A program made the translations under genes and the position numbers. The notes under the pieces were generated by a model. The model ran no database searches. It had not been told where the DNA came from and saw only the letters and a list, made by a program, of their open reading frames with translations. A stretch of DNA of 64,000 bases from Olsenella profusa F0195 (GTDB taxonomy: Bacteria > Actinomycetota > Coriobacteriia > Coriobacteriales > Atopobiaceae): NCBI RefSeq assembly GCF_000468755.1, contig NZ_AWEZ01000067.1:1-64000 (forward strand), in the 5' to 3' direction. Below are positions 56,460 through 64,000 of this stretch, in pieces. Position 1 is the first letter of the stretch. Each line of letters starts with the position of its first letter.

Positions 56460-57166
56460 GAACGTTCCTCCGTGATGAGGTCGAAGCTCGCAAGCATGTC
56501 ATGGGCCTCCTGCCGTGAGGTGTTCATGATGACGTCGACGATCGAGAGGTTGGGGACGAACTCCTCGACGCGCACCTGTGGGTAGGGAACGGGGTGACAC
56601 CGCACGAACGCCAGCTTGATGCCGTGGGCCCGGAAGTCCTCGAAGGAATAGAGCGCGGTGCCCCCTATCGGGTTGTAGTAGGTGTCCGCCTGCAGCTGGT
56701 CGCAGTAGTCATAGAGACGCTGCTCGCGACGGAGGGACGGGTCCTGCGGAAGGTCGGACGTACGGATGAGCCGCGTGTCGATGCCAAGGTAGTGGCAGGT
56801 GAGTTCGATGGAGTCGAAGAGGAAGTCCGCAAGGTTGGTCTTTTTGCAGCGCAGCACCCTCTCCATGAGGTCGAGCCCCGCATCGAAGTTGGGTGCGGAA
56901 CGATACTCATGGCTCAGCTGGTGAAGCATCGTGTCCGCATCAAAGGGTGCGAGCTCGTGCTCCATGATGAAGCGGTTGCGCGACGCATGGACGATGGGCA
57001 GCGTGAGATAGCGCGGCCCCATGTTGCCCAGCACACGGTTGCGATTGACCCACCCCCGCTTGATGTAGTTGTAGTTGTCGGCGACACCATAGACGTCCAC
57101 CGCATTGATGAGCTGCCAGTAGCCCAGGTATGGCATGAAGTACGCCTGGTTTGCCCCAAAGATCAC
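56456..57166 (-). CDS. WbqC-like protein
   Basis: Cytosolic protein of 236 residues of the WbqC family: FGANQAYFMPYLGYWQLINA, YIKRGWVNRNRVLGN, and the YYNPIGGTALYSFEDFRAHG block. Members occur in O-antigen and exopolysaccharide clusters and are thought to modify sugars, possibly by adding amino acids; the reaction is not settled. The start is a GTG at 57166 that overlaps the upstream stop (GTGA). Confidence 0.8.
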   Translation of the reverse strand: MIFGANQAYFMPYLGYWQLINAVDVYGVADNYNYIKRGWVNRNRVLGNMGPRYLTLPIVHASRNRFIMEHELAPFDADTMLHQLSHEYRSAPNFDAGLDLMERVLRCKKTNLADFLFDSIELTCHYLGIDTRLIRTSDLPQDPSLRREQRLYDYCDQLQADTYYNPIGGTALYSFEDFRAHGIKLAFVRCHPVPYPQVRVEEFVPNLSIVDVIMNTSRQEAHDMLASFDLITEERS

Positions 57167-58176
57167 GAGAGGTCTCCCTTCAAAAGTGCCCCATAGAACG
57201 TCTGCTTCCCATTATGCTCGGCTGGGAACCCCTGCTTCCAGGTGAGTTTGAAAAGGCTGGTGTCGCGGGAGAGTTCGTCCCAGCGCGCCGAGTCAAAGGG
57301 TTCACCCAGGCACTTGGAGAGCTCGTCGCAGAGGGGGTTGTTGGGCGTGACCGCCTCGAAGGCCGCGGCGATGTATGGGTCGTGTCGCTGAGCCATCGCG
57401 ATAAGATAGTCCACAAGCAGATAGTCGACCATGAAGTCGCTCCGACGCCAGTGCTCGAGGAAGAGGTCGCGCACCGTGACGAACACGCGGCGATGGTCCT
57501 CGTCACAGGCAAGCGAATACCCCGCAAAGTTGCCTCCGGCAATGGAGGCATGCAGGTAGTCAGGACGCTTGATGGTGAACATCGGATGACCGAAGACCAG
57601 CTCGTCAATGGGGGCGACGCAGAAGAGCGTCGCGTCCAGCCAGAGCCCACCGTGTTCGGCCAGCAAGCTGAGCCTGAGAAGGTCAGAGAGGTTGGTGCGC
57701 GTGATGATGCCCGCATGCACCTTGTCCATCACCCAACCAGGAAGGTCCACGTAATCACGATAGTTCGCATCCGTGACAAGCGTAACGGGGTGATTGCCCA
57801 CGTTACGGCTGATGGATGCCACGCAGGCACGCACGATCTCCGGCGCCCGATCGAGCCCCTGCCACCAGCAGAGCCACACGTGATCCGTGAGGGTGGGAGC
57901 GGCTGGCGGGGGCGGGGCGGCATAGTCATAGGATGCGGCATAGTCTCCCAGCAGCCCCTCGAGGTACCGAAGAACCACCGCATGCTTGCGCAGGAGTCGG
58001 GCACGTACCGCCGGTGGCTCTCGGTAGCCATTGTGACTCATCACCTGGATGTCGACCTTCGCGCGAAGGGTGGCGAGCGCGTCAGACCATGATGTCGCCC
58101 CCGCGATGACCCGCGTGGCGTGTAGCTCTTCGCCGATGCGATGGAACATGTGCCTGACGCTCATGTGGCCCGTCAT
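57163..58176 (-). CDS. DXD-type glycosyltransferase (GT32/capsular synthesis-like)
   Basis: Predicted glycosyltransferase of 337 residues. The block LSDLLRLSLLAEHGGLWLDA followed by TLF contains the nucleotide-sugar-binding aspartates characteristic of Gly_transf_sug/capsular polysaccharide synthesis proteins (GT32-like), and DHVWLCWWQGLDRAPEIV precedes it. No membrane span. It overlaps its neighbours by four bases on both sides, so it is in a tight operon. Confidence 0.78.
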   Translation of the reverse strand: MTGHMSVRHMFHRIGEELHATRVIAGATSWSDALATLRAKVDIQVMSHNGYREPPAVRARLLRKHAVVLRYLEGLLGDYAASYDYAAPPPPAAPTLTDHVWLCWWQGLDRAPEIVRACVASISRNVGNHPVTLVTDANYRDYVDLPGWVMDKVHAGIITRTNLSDLLRLSLLAEHGGLWLDATLFCVAPIDELVFGHPMFTIKRPDYLHASIAGGNFAGYSLACDEDHRRVFVTVRDLFLEHWRRSDFMVDYLLVDYLIAMAQRHDPYIAAAFEAVTPNNPLCDELSKCLGEPFDSARWDELSRDTSLFKLTWKQGFPAEHNGKQTFYGALLKGDLS

Positions 58177-59219
58177 GGCTGACGACCCCTCCCCTTGCGG
58201 AACATGCGGTACAGGCGTGCCAGGCTCAGCACCGCGCAGACATTGTCGCGCTCGAGTTCGTGCTCGAACAGCCTTTCGCCCAACGGCATGCCTCGCCGTG
58301 ACAAGCCTATGCAGTATTCCTGAAACACACGAGACTCGACGAGCCGGCGGATGTCAGACGTCCGCCGGCTGTTGCTCAGGCTGCTCGATTCTATCGCTCT
58401 CACATACAGGATGGCATACGTCACAGCCGTATGCCTCGTGCGTTTCAGAAACTCAGCAGCATCGGACTCGTCCCTCGCCAGGGCGGCAAGCTCGCTGACG
58501 AACTTCACATAGTGGCTGATGGTGCCCCAGGCACCGAGGCGCGCACGCCACACGGGGTCATCCGTGCGATAGAAGTAGTCGGTGGAGCAGATGAACGATA
58601 CGCATCGCGCGTGGGCATACGCCGCGATGCTGAAGAGCGTGTCCTCGGTGACAACATCCTCAAAGGCGAGGGCATGCTCCTCGACGAAGGCGCGGCGATA
58701 GATGGACGCACCCACGAAGAGGGCAAGCGGGTGCGCCAACGAGTCCTCCGGAAGCATGCCAAAGAGCTGCCTGCGCACGCCGAGGATGCCTCGCCGCTCC
58801 CTCAGCACGATACCGGCGAGCGGGTGGGGCCGCACGCTACAGGTCACATTGTCGCGCACGTCACAGTGCCCGCTCGAGACGATGTCCGCCCCCTCCTTGA
58901 CGGCAGACCTGAGGAGCTGCCCGTACAGGGAGGGTCCCACCCAGTCATACGCATTGACGAAGGAAAGGTAGTCTCCCGTGCAGACGCGCATGCCGGCATT
59001 GCGCGCCTCGCCGGGACAGTGCCGCTGCCGATGCACCACACGCACGTTGGCATGATCCTGGCCGAGCCGATCGACCAGGCGGCCACTGCCATCGGACGAG
59101 CCGTCGTCCACGAGGATGATCTCCAGGTCATCGATGGTCTGGGCAAACAGGCTGTCCATGCATGTGGCAAGGTACCCCACGGCATCGTGGACGGACACGA
59201 CCACGCTAAGGATCGGCAT
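58173..59219 (-). CDS. Family 2 glycosyltransferase with altered metal-binding site
   Basis: GT-A-like glycosyltransferase of 348 residues: LSVVVSVHDAVGYLATCMDS, IILVDDGSSDGSG, PGEARNAGM. The usual DADDW/DSDDW is NAYDW (LSFVNAYDW), so the leading Asp of the metal motif is Asn and the second acidic position is Tyr. It may be a weak, altered or regulatory enzyme. C-terminal half unremarkable. It overlaps the next gene by four bases; an approximately 200-base gap separates it from the upstream GT4 gene. Confidence 0.78.
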   Translation of the reverse strand: MPILSVVVSVHDAVGYLATCMDSLFAQTIDDLEIILVDDGSSDGSGRLVDRLGQDHANVRVVHRQRHCPGEARNAGMRVCTGDYLSFVNAYDWVGPSLYGQLLRSAVKEGADIVSSGHCDVRDNVTCSVRPHPLAGIVLRERRGILGVRRQLFGMLPEDSLAHPLALFVGASIYRRAFVEEHALAFEDVVTEDTLFSIAAYAHARCVSFICSTDYFYRTDDPVWRARLGAWGTISHYVKFVSELAALARDESDAAEFLKRTRHTAVTYAILYVRAIESSSLSNSRRTSDIRRLVESRVFQEYCIGLSRRGMPLGERLFEHELERDNVCAVLSLARLYRMFRKGRGRQP

Positions 59220-59310
59220 GGGTCAGCCCCCCATACAGCCCCCCAGGCCAGCCGAGGCGAGCATCGGACGGGCAACGTGCGTGTGCAGGGGCGCTCAGGC
59301 CCTCCTGTCG

Positions 59311-59336
59311 GTGGCGATGGGAAGCCCCATCGCCAC
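59311..59336. other. Perfect 11-bp hairpin inside the polysaccharide cluster
   Basis: GTGGCGATGGG (59311-59321) and CCCATCGCCAC (59326-59336) pair around a four-base loop in the gap between the GT4 and GT2 genes. No T-run follows. It may mark a partial terminator, processing site, or a repeat. Confidence 0.4.
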
Positions 59337-59417
59337 GTGCGGGCCTCCCTCCCCGACCCGGGTCATATGTCTCTGCCCCGTCCGTGCGGCAGTGGAACCC
59401 GTCGACCAGGAGCGCCC

Positions 59418-60557
59418 TCATCGCGTGGGTCCCGGCAACGCAGTGCCCTCGTACACCGCCAGCGTACGATCGACAAGGGCGTCCCACGAGTAGGTGGATC
59501 GAACGTGCGCCAAGGCGGCCCTCCCCTGGCGCGCAACCTCCTGCTGCGCCCCCAGCAGACTCGAAAGCTGCTCCGCAAGGGACGAGGCGCTCCCGCGGGC
59601 AAAGGTCGTCCCCGTGCCCGCCAAGACGTCCGCGCACTCGGGGATGTCGCTCGTGAGGCAGCAACGTCCATAGGACATGGCCTCGAGCAGGCTCATGGGC
59701 ATGCCTTCGAGATCCGAGGGCAGCACGTAGAGGTAGGCGTTGCTGTAGAGCTCCTCCAGGACGCGCCCCTGCACGAAGTCCGTGAACAGGATGGAGTCAT
59801 CGCCTGCGGCGCGCTGTCGCACGTGGTCGAGATAGCCCTGCGAGTCGGAGGCACCCCCCGCTATCACGAGACGCTTGTCCGTATGCACGCGACCCCAGGC
59901 ACCGATCAGGTGGTCGAGCCCCTTCTCGGGCACGATGCGTCCCAGAAAGAGCACGTAGGAACCGGGTTCCAGCCCCCAGGCGGAACCGATGAGCCTCGCC
60001 GTCACGGGCGACTTCACGGAGACGGCATTGGGGATGAGGATGGTCTTACGCCCATAGGCGCGCCTGAAGTACTCCTGGGCACCACGGCTGAGCACGATGA
60101 CCTCATCGGCCTCATGCGCCGCCCTACGCTCCCCGTGCCTGAGGTATGCGGAGGCCGCACGACCCCACTTGGCACGCTGCCAATCGAGCCCATGGATGGT
60201 GACCACACTGCGCACGCCCGCGCGCTTGGCGAGGCCCACCATGGCGGCGGGGCCCTCGGCATGGAAGTGGATGACATCGACGCCATCCGCAAGGGCCGCC
60301 CGTGTCGCAAAGTACGAGGAGCTGGCGGCGGCGAGGCCCTTGGCCTCGATCGTGCGGACGTGGCGCACGCGCACGCCCTCGTACTCCATGACGGAGTGCT
60401 GGTCGAACCGTGTGCCAGCCACGTTGTGGCCACGGCGACAGTAGGCGACCACCTCGTTGCCACGCTCGACAAGACGTCGGGAAAGCTCGCTCACCACCAC
60501 CTCGACGCCACCCTCACGCGACGGCACACGCTTCTGTCCAACCATGGCTATTCTCAA
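59418..60557 (-). CDS. Family 4 glycosyltransferase
   Basis: GT-B glycosyltransferase of 379 residues. It starts with RIAMVGQKRVPSREGGVEVV, a GT4 N-terminus, at a TTG at 60557 with GGGGAG upstream (ATG 60545 would cut the first strand). The C-terminal domain has VLFLGRIVPEKGLDHLI and the donor-binding DLEGMPMSLLEAMSYG with the two conserved Glu. It follows the initiating sugar transferase by nine bases and probably adds the second sugar. Confidence 0.87.
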   Translation of the reverse strand: MRIAMVGQKRVPSREGGVEVVVSELSRRLVERGNEVVAYCRRGHNVAGTRFDQHSVMEYEGVRVRHVRTIEAKGLAAASSSYFATRAALADGVDVIHFHAEGPAAMVGLAKRAGVRSVVTIHGLDWQRAKWGRAASAYLRHGERRAAHEADEVIVLSRGAQEYFRRAYGRKTILIPNAVSVKSPVTARLIGSAWGLEPGSYVLFLGRIVPEKGLDHLIGAWGRVHTDKRLVIAGGASDSQGYLDHVRQRAAGDDSILFTDFVQGRVLEELYSNAYLYVLPSDLEGMPMSLLEAMSYGRCCLTSDIPECADVLAGTGTTFARGSASSLAEQLSSLLGAQQEVARQGRAALAHVRSTYSWDALVDRTLAVYEGTALPGPTR

Positions 60558-60566
60558 GAGGCTCCC

Positions 60567-61235
60567 CTAGCAGCCCTGTGCCCGAAGCACGGCAAAGACG
60601 GTCTGGAAGATGATTCTCAGGTCCGTGAGGAAGGAGCGGGTGCGCAGGTAGAGCACGTCGAGACGCATCCACTCGTCGAAGCTGATGGTGTCGCGATCGG
60701 GCTGCACCTGCCAGTAGCTGGTGATGCCCGGCTTGCAGCTCAGGCGATAGGCCTGATAGTAGTTGTAGCTGCTGCACTCACTGGGCAGGCCGGGACGCGG
60801 CCCCACCACAGACATCTGACCCATGAGCACATTGAAGAACTGGGGCAGCTCGTCGAGGGAGTGCGCCCGCAGGAACCTACCCACGCGGGTGACCCGCGGG
60901 TCATCGTGCATCTTGAAGACGGGGCCATCCTTCTCGTTGTACTGCATGAGTGTGGCAGCCTCCGCCTCGGCGCCCACGCGCATGGAGCGGAACTTCCACA
61001 TGCGGAAGGTCCTGCCATCCTTGCCCACGCGCAGCTGCTTGAAGAGCACGGGACCAGAGGGGTCATCGATCTTGATGGCGAGCACGATGAGCGCGTACAG
61101 CCAGCTGCCGAGGACGATGGCCACCGCCGAGAAGACTATGTCAAAGACGCGCTTTGCGAACCGATAGAGTGCCCCGCGCCTCGCGCGACCGGACCTCTCG
61201 CCAGAGGGCGGTATGATACCCAGTACCTGCTCCAT
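60567..61235 (-). CDS. Initiating undecaprenyl-phosphate sugar-1-phosphate transferase
   Basis: Membrane enzyme that starts the polysaccharide by transferring a sugar phosphate to undecaprenyl phosphate. The 222-residue protein has one N-terminal hydrophobic helix (about 33-55) and the bacterial sugar transferase domain: GPVLFKQLRVGKDGRTFRMW, KFRSM, RAHSLDELPQFFNVL and the GPRPGLPSE to KPGITSYWQVQ block. It lacks the multi-span N-terminal half of WbaP, so it resembles the short catalytic form. First gene of the cluster. Confidence 0.88.
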   Translation of the reverse strand: MEQVLGIIPPSGERSGRARRGALYRFAKRVFDIVFSAVAIVLGSWLYALIVLAIKIDDPSGPVLFKQLRVGKDGRTFRMWKFRSMRVGAEAEAATLMQYNEKDGPVFKMHDDPRVTRVGRFLRAHSLDELPQFFNVLMGQMSVVGPRPGLPSECSSYNYYQAYRLSCKPGITSYWQVQPDRDTISFDEWMRLDVLYLRTRSFLTDLRIIFQTVFAVLRAQGC

Positions 61236-61356
61236 GCGTACCCCTCATCCAAGTGCGGACCATTGCGACACGGGTGGGAGGCTGACGTCGCACGATGGGT
61301 CGCAGGACGACGATGGGCCAACACCCCCGTGGGTGCCGACCCATCTGCATACGCTA

Positions 61357-61432
61357 TGGAGCTGGCGGCCGGACTCGAACCGGCGACGACTAGTTTACAA
61401 GACTAGGGCTCTACCAACTGAGCTACACCAGC
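61357..61432 (-). tRNA. tRNA-Thr (anticodon TGT)
   Basis: Acceptor GCTGGTG/CGCCAGC, anticodon arm CTAGT-CTTGTAA-ACTAG, encoded CCA (61359-61357). It lies just upstream of the polysaccharide cluster, in the same direction. tRNA genes are common boundaries of transferred islands, but no attachment-site duplicate or integrase is visible here. Confidence 0.95.
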
Positions 61433-61954
61433 ATGCCACAGCATCATAGCGTCTGCGGGGCCGACACACCAGAAGTGCTAGAGAGAACCACCCTCCTCCT
61501 CATGCCATGACATGAGGCCTCGGGATGGGCGGAGGCCGCCCCGTGCACTCAGACGCGCCAGCAAGCACAAACCAACCCGTGCCACATCGACCGCCTCCTC
61601 ATGTGCCGGAGAGCTCCTGTCGCTCAAGGGCGATACCCACCGCAGGGCACCGTGTCCTTGTGACGAGCGAGCTCAGAAAGACATGAAACCTCCAATACAG
61701 CATTATCGGTAAGCGTGATTCCAGATAGCGACCCATCACGTTCCACATGTGCCGATATGGCAACAGAAGCGTTCCAATATATGCTGTTTTTTTAATCCAG
61801 ATCCAGAAATGTATATATCTATACAGATTACATTCAGATATAAAAGATTCAGGCTATTTACAGCGTTTTATGCAGAACGTCACACTCATGGATAAGAAAA
61901 TGAGGGTAATCTCACGCAATTTAAGTTTTCTTTATGGTAAGGCGACGGAGGGAG
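61433..61954. other. Intergenic region with an AT-rich island (about 61690-61940)
   Basis: No supportable gene. The first half is GC-rich; from about 61690 to 61940 the sequence becomes strikingly AT-rich (TTTTTTTAATCC, TATATATCTATACAG, AGATATAAAAG), unlike the rest of the window. An open frame at 61747-62022 on the plus strand has no recognisable domain and runs into the neighbouring gene. It may be a remnant of foreign DNA or a promoter-dense region. Confidence 0.5.
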
Positions 61955-62491
61955 CTAGGAGCGTCCGAGCATCCTGTCGAGCCGGGCGCGCGTCGCCGGG
62001 TCGAGGCGGTCCTCGAGTGTGAGGTGCTGGTGCGTGCGCTCCACGCGCTCCCGCTCCATCTCATGGGACAGCTGCTTGACGTCCGTCACCAAGACGTCGC
62101 TCGACACGCGCGTGACGGGGACGCCACCCACCGTCGCCCGGATAGTGTTGTCCGACGTCACCACCGTCACGGCTCGCGGGACGAGGCGCGCCGACGTCAC
62201 CAGACGTTCGATGACCGTATCGGCACTCTCACCCGCCTGGGAGAAGATGATGCGCACGCCAGCCCTGGACAGGTTGGGGCGATCGGGGGAGACGTTACCC
62301 GCGGCATCAAACACGATGGTCGCCTCATAGCGCCCCTGGGCGTAGGTGGCGACGTCCGCCACAAGCCGCTCGCGCGAGCGCTCGAAGGGGTCGCCTGGGT
62401 CGGTCTCGTCCATGAGGACGGTGTAGCGGGGACTCTCGTGGATGACGTTATAGCCATCGACGACCAAGAGCTCGTGCGGTTGCCTAGGCAT
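61955..62491 (-). CDS. YacP-like NYN-domain protein
   Basis: Predicted RNA-acting protein of the NYN (Rae1/YacP) family. B. subtilis Rae1 cuts certain mRNAs in the ribosomal A-site. From ATG 62491 the product has 178 residues with LLVVDGYNVIHESP (metal-binding Asp), ATIVFDAAGN, and VTSDNTIRATVGGVPV near the C-terminal catalytic region. It overlaps the rlmB stop by eight bases, the usual cysS-rlmB-yacP arrangement, which supports a role in RNA or translation quality control. Confidence 0.87.
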   Translation of the reverse strand: MPRQPHELLVVDGYNVIHESPRYTVLMDETDPGDPFERSRERLVADVATYAQGRYEATIVFDAAGNVSPDRPNLSRAGVRIIFSQAGESADTVIERLVTSARLVPRAVTVVTSDNTIRATVGGVPVTRVSSDVLVTDVKQLSHEMERERVERTHQHLTLEDRLDPATRARLDRMLGRS

Positions 62492-63359
62492 CTGCGCGCC
62501 CCCCTGCGGCCGTGGTGCGACGCAGCCACTCATAGCACATGACCGTGGCCGCCTGGGCCACATTGAGCGACTCCACACGCCCGCGCTGCGGAAGCCTGCA
62601 CGTGAAGTCGCAGCTCTCCCGTATCAGACGCGAGATGCCCGTGCCCTCGGACCCCATCACCAGACAGAGGCGGCCCTCGACGGGGGCCTGCCACACGTCA
62701 TCCTCCGCGTGCTCGGTGGAGCCGCAGACCCAAAAGCCCGCCGCCTTGAGCTCATCGATGGCACGGGAGAGGTTGGGGACCTGGGCGATGGGCACATGGA
62801 GCACCGCACCGGCAGAGGTCTTGTAGGAGCCGACGCCCACGCCCGCCGCACGCGCCCCGGCGATGATGACGCCTGCCGCACCGACGACTTCGGCGGAGCG
62901 CACGATGGCACCGAAGTTGCCCTCGTCCGTCACGTGATCGAGCAGGATCACGAGGGCATCCCCCGTGCCTGCGGCGACGATGACATCCGCCAGCGAGGCA
63001 TAGGAGTATGGACGGACCTGCACCATGATGCCCTGATGGGCGCCATGGGAGCTCAGGACATCGAGACGTGCCTTGGGCACGTACGCCATCGGCACGTCCG
63101 CAGCCGAAAGGCGCGACACCAGATGTGCCAGCGTGGCATCCGAGCCCTCGGCGCCGCCCTGCACGAGGGCGCGCTCGAGGGGCACGCGCGCCTCGAGCGC
63201 CTCGGCGACGGCACGACGCCCCTCGATGAGGTCGCCGGCCACCTGCTTTCCCACCTGGCCTTGGTGCCCTCGCCGAGGATGCGCACCGGCGCCCCGCACG
63301 TCCCGCGCTGGCCGAGCGGCACGCTTCCTGCTGGTGGGCCTACCCCTGCCTCGTGCCAT
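62484..63359 (-). CDS. rlmB: 23S rRNA 2'-O-methyltransferase, SpoU/TrmH family
   Basis: Methylates a 23S rRNA guanosine (G2251 in E. coli numbering) using SAM. From ATG 63359 the product has 291 residues. A basic, disordered N-terminal tail is followed by the substrate-binding domain (VAGDLIEGRRAVAEALEARV) and the SPOUT knot: ILLDHVTDEGNFGAIVRSAE, LCLVMGSEGTGISRL and the ESLNVAQAATVMCYEWLR block. The start is eight bases before the cysS stop. RlmB versus a TrmH paralog is not settled by sequence alone. Confidence 0.87.
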   Translation of the reverse strand: MARGRGRPTSRKRAARPARDVRGAGAHPRRGHQGQVGKQVAGDLIEGRRAVAEALEARVPLERALVQGGAEGSDATLAHLVSRLSAADVPMAYVPKARLDVLSSHGAHQGIMVQVRPYSYASLADVIVAAGTGDALVILLDHVTDEGNFGAIVRSAEVVGAAGVIIAGARAAGVGVGSYKTSAGAVLHVPIAQVPNLSRAIDELKAAGFWVCGSTEHAEDDVWQAPVEGRLCLVMGSEGTGISRLIRESCDFTCRLPQRGRVESLNVAQAATVMCYEWLRRTTAAGGRADA

Positions 63360-63366
63360 CGTGACC

Positions 63367-64000
63367 CTATGCCCTCCTCTTGGAGGGGCGCAGGCGTGCG
63401 CCAGCCGCCGTGTCCTCGACAACGAGCCCCAGGCTCGCGATGCCATCACGGATGGCATCCGCACGCGCCCAGTCCCTTGCCGCACGCGCCTCCTGACGGG
63501 CGGCCAGGAGGGCATCGGCCGCCCCCTGCGCATCGTCTCCGGCATAGTCCGCATGCTCGCGGGCAAGGCCCACCAGCTCGAAAGGCAGCTCGTCCTGGCC
63601 ACCCACCTCGCCGAGGTCGATGCCCAGCACGCCCAACAGCTCCACCAGCAGGTCGGCGGCACGCAGGACGGGAGCGGTCGTCAGGGCGCCGCCCGCATCC
63701 GCAAGGTACGTGTTGGCGGCGCCCATCAGCGAAAAGATGGCCGCGAGGGCACCGGAGGTGTTGAAGTCGTCATCCATCTGTCGCGTGAACTCTGCCTGTG
63801 CCTCCTTGCAGACGGCCGTGAGGGCGCGGTCGGTGTCGTCAAACGCACCGTCCTGCGGGGCGTTCCTTGCGGCCCAGCGCAGGTTCTTGATGCAGCTGGT
63901 CAGACGCTCCACGGTGCCCACCGCACCATCGAGCTGGTCGGTCTGGAAGTCGAGCGCCGAACGGTAGTGGGTCTGCAGCATGAGCAGGCGCACGGCATGG
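63367..64000 (-). CDS. cysS: Cysteinyl-tRNA synthetase, C-terminal part (runs off the window)
   Basis: The stop is at 63367 and the gene continues beyond 64000. The visible part includes LLMLQTHYRSALDF of the catalytic-domain end, the DFNTSGALAAIFSL block of the DALR-type helical domain, and the C-terminal EARAARDWARADAIRDGI-ASLG, all typical of CysRS. The HIGH and KMSKS motifs lie outside the window. It forms the cysS-rlmB-yacP unit. Confidence 0.92.
   Translation of the reverse strand, partial: HAVRLLMLQTHYRSALDFQTDQLDGAVGTVERLTSCIKNLRWAARNAPQDGAFDDTDRALTAVCKEAQAEFTRQMDDDFNTSGALAAIFSLMGAANTYLADAGGALTTAPVLRAADLLVELLGVLGIDLGEVGGQDELPFELVGLAREHADYAGDDAQGAADALLAARQEARAARDWARADAIRDGIASLGLVVEDTAAGARLRPSKRRA

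Noticed and set aside
58431-61406. A plus-strand open frame of 991 codons opposite the glycosyltransferase genes
   Set aside because: Spans several real minus-strand genes and a tRNA; composition is that of an antisense frame.
57163-61432. tRNA-Thr as an attachment site of an integrated island
   Set aside because: No duplicated tRNA 3' end and no integrase seen in the window; left as a remark only.
61747-62022. A 91-codon plus-strand frame in the AT-rich island
   Set aside because: No ribosome binding site, no domain, ends antisense to the NYN gene.

Overview
The window is GC-rich chromosomal DNA of a bacterium that I read as an anaerobic actinobacterium of the Coriobacteriia (Olsenella/Atopobium/Collinsella-like). 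This rests on the GC-rich codons, the actinobacterial style of RpoB/RpoC and the ribosomal proteins, tRNA-Trp lying between rpmG and secE, an NfnAB ferredoxin:NADP oxidoreductase, and LPXTG-type pili with a class B sortase. The genus is an inference; no rRNA gene is present to settle it.

Layout. 1-4.4 kb, plus strand: the edge of an IS1634-like transposase, an imperfect palindromic repeat, pth, nfnA-nfnB and pyrE. 4.5-7.2 kb, minus strand: a family 2 glycosyltransferase, then truA and a PAT-like acetyltransferase that form the tail of the ribosomal cluster. 7.3-25.3 kb, minus strand: S10-spc-alpha ribosomal cluster (rplC-D-W-B, rpsS, rplV, rpsC, rplP, rpmC, rpsQ, rplN-X // rplE, rpsN-H, rplF-R, rpsE, rpmD, rplO, secY // adk, map, infA, rpmJ, rpsM-K-D, rpoA, rplQ). 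It is broken at two points. Between rplX and rplE sits a 2.1 kb insertion carrying an opposite-strand nuclease-like gene. Between secY and adk sits a palindromic element. 25.6-34.6 kb, minus strand: a sortase-dependent pilus locus. 34.9-49.4 kb, minus strand: rpoBC, rplJL, rplKA, nusG, secE, tRNA-Trp, rpmG, tuf, and tRNA-Met/Thr/Tyr. 49.5-61.2 kb, minus strand: a cell-surface polysaccharide cluster ending beside tRNA-Thr. 62-64 kb, minus strand: a YacP-like NYN protein, rlmB and the end of cysS.

The most interesting structure is a family of about 176-197 bp elements with 26-30 bp nearly perfect terminal inverted repeats. There are five copies (12449, 17787, 19376, 25599, 34434), all at borders of transcription units. 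Two of them bracket the gene inserted into the spc operon. Two others bracket the pilus locus, which lies between rpoC and rplC where the str operon genes and rpsJ lie in many relatives. One copy has different inner terminal-repeat bases, but both of its arms changed together. The split spc operon has a strong terminator after rplX and a candidate new promoter before rplE, so the operon seems to have been rewired into two units.

How the genes work together: the core of the window is the translation and transcription machinery (about 30 ribosomal proteins, RNA polymerase alpha/beta/beta', EF-Tu, IF-1, NusG, SecY/SecE, Adk, Map). The surface genes add a pilus (VWA tip adhesin, Spy0128-like shaft pilin, minor pilin, Cna-B adhesin, dedicated signal peptidase and class B sortase) and a Wzx-type polysaccharide. 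Minus-strand promoters and terminators could be placed by eye for most units and are listed individually.
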